A DNA stretch of 36,101 bases, taken from Holophagaceae bacterium. Lineage in GTDB: Bacteria; Acidobacteriota; Holophagae; Holophagales; Holophagaceae. This document shows, in pieces, positions 34,360 to 36,101 of the stretch. The notes below the pieces were generated by a model. The model was not told where the DNA came from. It searched no databases and worked only from the letters and a program-made list of their open reading frames with translations. Numbering within the stretch: the stretch's first letter is position 1; each line of letters opens with the position of its first letter. A program made the position numbers and the translations under genes. The stretch covers positions 1-36,101 of the forward strand of contig JANYAS010000116.1 in the NCBI GenBank assembly GCA_025361205.1, written 5' to 3'.

Positions 34360-35778
34360 ATGGCCCTATTCTCCCGCCCCGCCTCCCGCCAGCCCTTCCT
34401 CCTCTTCCTGGAGGACGACGCCAGCGTGCTGACCGGGCCGGACGGCAGCCCGCTGGGCGAACTCACCGAGGAAGCGCCCGGCACGGAGCGGCGGCCCCAG
34501 CGCCAGGCCTTCCTGCGCTCCCTCCTGCCGCCCAAGGCCCAGGTCCAGATCTGCGTAGGCTACTCGCGCCTGGGGATCCAGTGCCAGGATGCCCCGCTGC
34601 TGCCGACCCAGGAAGTTCGGGACGTGGCGCTGCGTTTGGCGTCCACCGAACAGCCCAGCGAGCCTCTGCTGGTGGGCCAGGCCCTCGAGACCGATGCGGA
34701 GGCCCGGGGCGGCCACATCCTGTGGGCGGCCTACCTTCCCGCGGCGGAGATGAATGAATGGGCCGCCGCCCTGGAAGGGACCGGCCTGGAATTGGTGAAC
34801 GCCACGGCCTGGCCCAGGGCCCTCCTCCGTGGCCTGACCGGGGCCGCCGCGCCATCGCGAGAGCGGGTGGTCCTGACCCTGGGGCCCGGCCAGGGCCGCC
34901 TCCTCTTCCTGCGAGGCGCGGCCCTGGTGCTCCAGCGGACCTTCCGGGTCGCCCCCGAGGGAGAGGTGGAGGACCACCTGGCCCTCGCCGTGGAGGAGAC
35001 CGCCCGCACCCTGCAGTTCTACAAGCAGCGGTACCGGGGCTCCGCACCCACCAGCCTCATCCTGGTGGGCGCCACCTCCATTCCGCCCGAACTCGAAGGC
35101 CGCCTGCGAGGCCTCGGCCTCGCCGCCCAGTGCCACCCCGAACCCCTCCTGGACGTGCTCCACCGGGGCCTCGCCGCCGAACGCAGTTCCGGTGGCCTGG
35201 ACCTGCGCCCCGCCTACATCCAGGAGGCGCAGCGCCGCCGGTGGCTGCGGGCCGCCCTGGTGCTGGTCACCCTCAGCGTGCTGGCCGCGTTCACGGTGGG
35301 GGGGGCCATCCTGCGCACCCGCGAACAGATGCTGGAGACTGAGGCCTCCAAGCTCGAGGCCGAGCTGGCCCGGAAACAAGCCGCGGATCTGGACCGGCAG
35401 CGGGCCATGGCCGCACGGATTCCCTTGTTGCGGCTGCGGGCGGCCGAGCGGCTCCAGGCTGGGGCCATCACGGGCCTATCCCGCCTGTCGAAGGCGCTGA
35501 TGAGCCCGCCCCCGGAGATCCAGCTGGAGCAGGTGGGCGTCCAGCAAGTTCCGGGAGCCGAACCCAGCTGGTCCTTCCAGGTCAGCGGCACCGCCCTCAC
35601 CGGGCCCGGTTTCTCCGTGGGGCCCCTGGCCCGGTACCTGGAGGCTCTGCTCCAGATCAAGGGGCTGGAACTGGACCCGCTGCGGGAGGTCAGTGTGTCC
35701 GACCGCCGGGTGGCGGGTATTGCTCAGCCCGAGGCCCAGGCCATCACCCGGTTCAGCCTGAGCGGGAGGTTCAAATGA
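34360..35778 (+). CDS. PilM-PilN fusion / GspL-like assembly protein
   Basis: 472 aa. The N-terminal ~290 residues are a diverged actin-like PilM/GspL cytoplasmic domain (ERVVLTLGPGQGRLLFLRGAALVLQRTFRV, EVEDHLALAVEETARTLQFYKQRYRG, SLILVGATSIPPELEGRLRGLGL). A single membrane span follows (about 294-318, RWLRAALVLVTLSVLAAFTVGGAIL), then a periplasmic coiled coil and a ferredoxin-like PilN domain (ITGLSRLSKALMSPPPEIQLEQVGVQQV...WSFQVSGTALTGPG). The layout PilM+PilN in one chain is the GspL arrangement of type II secretion. It links the cytosolic ATPase to the periplasmic PilO/GspM-type partner encoded next, whose ATG overlaps this stop (ATGA). Confidence 0.82.
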   Translation: MALFSRPASRQPFLLFLEDDASVLTGPDGSPLGELTEEAPGTERRPQRQAFLRSLLPPKAQVQICVGYSRLGIQCQDAPLLPTQEVRDVALRLASTEQPSEPLLVGQALETDAEARGGHILWAAYLPAAEMNEWAAALEGTGLELVNATAWPRALLRGLTGAAAPSRERVVLTLGPGQGRLLFLRGAALVLQRTFRVAPEGEVEDHLALAVEETARTLQFYKQRYRGSAPTSLILVGATSIPPELEGRLRGLGLAAQCHPEPLLDVLHRGLAAERSSGGLDLRPAYIQEAQRRRWLRAALVLVTLSVLAAFTVGGAILRTREQMLETEASKLEAELARKQAADLDRQRAMAARIPLLRLRAAERLQAGAITGLSRLSKALMSPPPEIQLEQVGVQQVPGAEPSWSFQVSGTALTGPGFSVGPLARYLEALLQIKGLELDPLREVSVSDRRVAGIAQPEAQAITRFSLSGRFK

Positions 35779-36101
35779 AGGTCCTCCGGCTGCTCCTCGT
35801 GCTGGTGCTCGTGCTGGGGCCCGTGCTCTTCGCCTGGCTGGTGTGGACCCCCGCCCAGCGGCGGCTGAAGGCCAGCCAGGCCCGCATCGAGGAGGCCCGG
35901 ATCCACCTTCGGGAACTTCCCCAGTACGATCCCTTATCCTCCGAGGAGGTCGCCAGCCTCGAGGATCCCCAAGCCCCTTGGCGCACCCGCATAGCCCTGG
36001 TCCGCGACGACCGGGACCGGCTCCTCCAGTACCACCGCGTGGTGACGGAGCTGGACCGTGTCCTGGCCAGTTCAGGGCTCCACGCCAGGGGGATGCGCTC
36101 C
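35775..36101 (+). CDS. PilO/GspM-like inner-membrane assembly protein (partial)
   Basis: The first 109 residues; it runs off the right edge. An N-terminal span (about 3-24, LRLLLVLVLVLGPVLFAWLVW) is followed by a periplasmic coiled coil (PAQRRLKASQARIEEARIHLRE) and a helical segment TRIALVRDDRDRLLQYHRVVTELDRVLASSGL. Topology, size trend and position after the PilM-PilN fusion match PilO/GspM. ATG 35775 overlaps the previous stop by four bases. Confidence 0.75.
   Translation, partial: MKVLRLLLVLVLVLGPVLFAWLVWTPAQRRLKASQARIEEARIHLRELPQYDPLSSEEVASLEDPQAPWRTRIALVRDDRDRLLQYHRVVTELDRVLASSGLHARGMRS

Noticed and set aside
1-36101. CRISPR array, insertion sequence, prophage or integrase next to the tRNA genes
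   Set aside because: No regularly spaced direct repeats and no transposase, integrase or phage-type protein were seen; both tRNAs have ordinary flanks.

Overview
The window is about 36 kb of GC-rich bacterial chromosome, densely packed with genes on both strands. The gene content points to an Acidobacteriota member, most likely class Holophagae (Geothrix/Holophaga-like). The pointers are a 1057-aa Oar-like TonB receptor with a carboxypeptidase-regulatory N-terminus, a compact GspG/E/F/PilM-N/PilO-type pseudopilus operon, tetraheme c-type cytochrome remains, a DUF3494 protein and a tail-anchored Ser/Thr kinase. This assignment is inference from gene content; no rRNA is present.

Layout. 1-1530: two minus-strand signalling genes, a PAS protein running off the left edge and a receiver-GGDEF diguanylate cyclase. 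1537-2431: about 0.9 kb without a convincing gene. 2432-4096: aminoacyl-histidine dipeptidase (pepD), then tRNA-Ser(GGA) with a terminator. 4300-6891: an accessory-looking minus-strand stretch with a DUF3494 (ice-binding-like) exported protein, a 72-aa orphan and a DUF535/VirK-like protein. The first two share a diverged copy of the same ~260-bp leader. 7079-8343: a lipoprotein SGNH hydrolase whose motif blocks are circularly permuted, then a small outer-membrane barrel. 8463-11474 (minus): HutD/Ves, an orphan Leu/Ile/Val-type solute-binding protein, a TauE/SafE permease and a 5'-truncated tetraheme cytochrome.

11526-13371 (plus): psd, scpB and a small membrane zinc-ribbon protein, overlapping stop to start. 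13398-15681 (minus): a 76-aa coiled-coil protein and a Ser/Thr kinase. 15826-20160 (plus): rpsU, mutS2 and a chemoreceptor, ended by a strong terminator that faces the TonB receptor (20229-23402). 23608-29761: bacteriohemerythrin, tRNA-Leu(CAA), nadE, a histidine kinase, a pyruvate,water-dikinase regulatory protein and a two-domain PPK2.

29922-36101 (plus) is a type II secretion/type IV pilus-like operon: major pseudopilin, GspE-type ATPase, GspF, a second pseudopilin, a PilM-PilN fusion and a partial PilO/GspM-like gene. The ATPase reading frame is broken by a single in-frame TAG. Its N-terminal MshEN domain is of a type that can bind c-di-GMP, the product of the cyclase at the left end.

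The most unusual items are the circularly permuted SGNH hydrolase, the duplicated structured leader, the amber codon in the secretion ATPase, and a dense set of perfect palindromes upstream of the pseudopilin.
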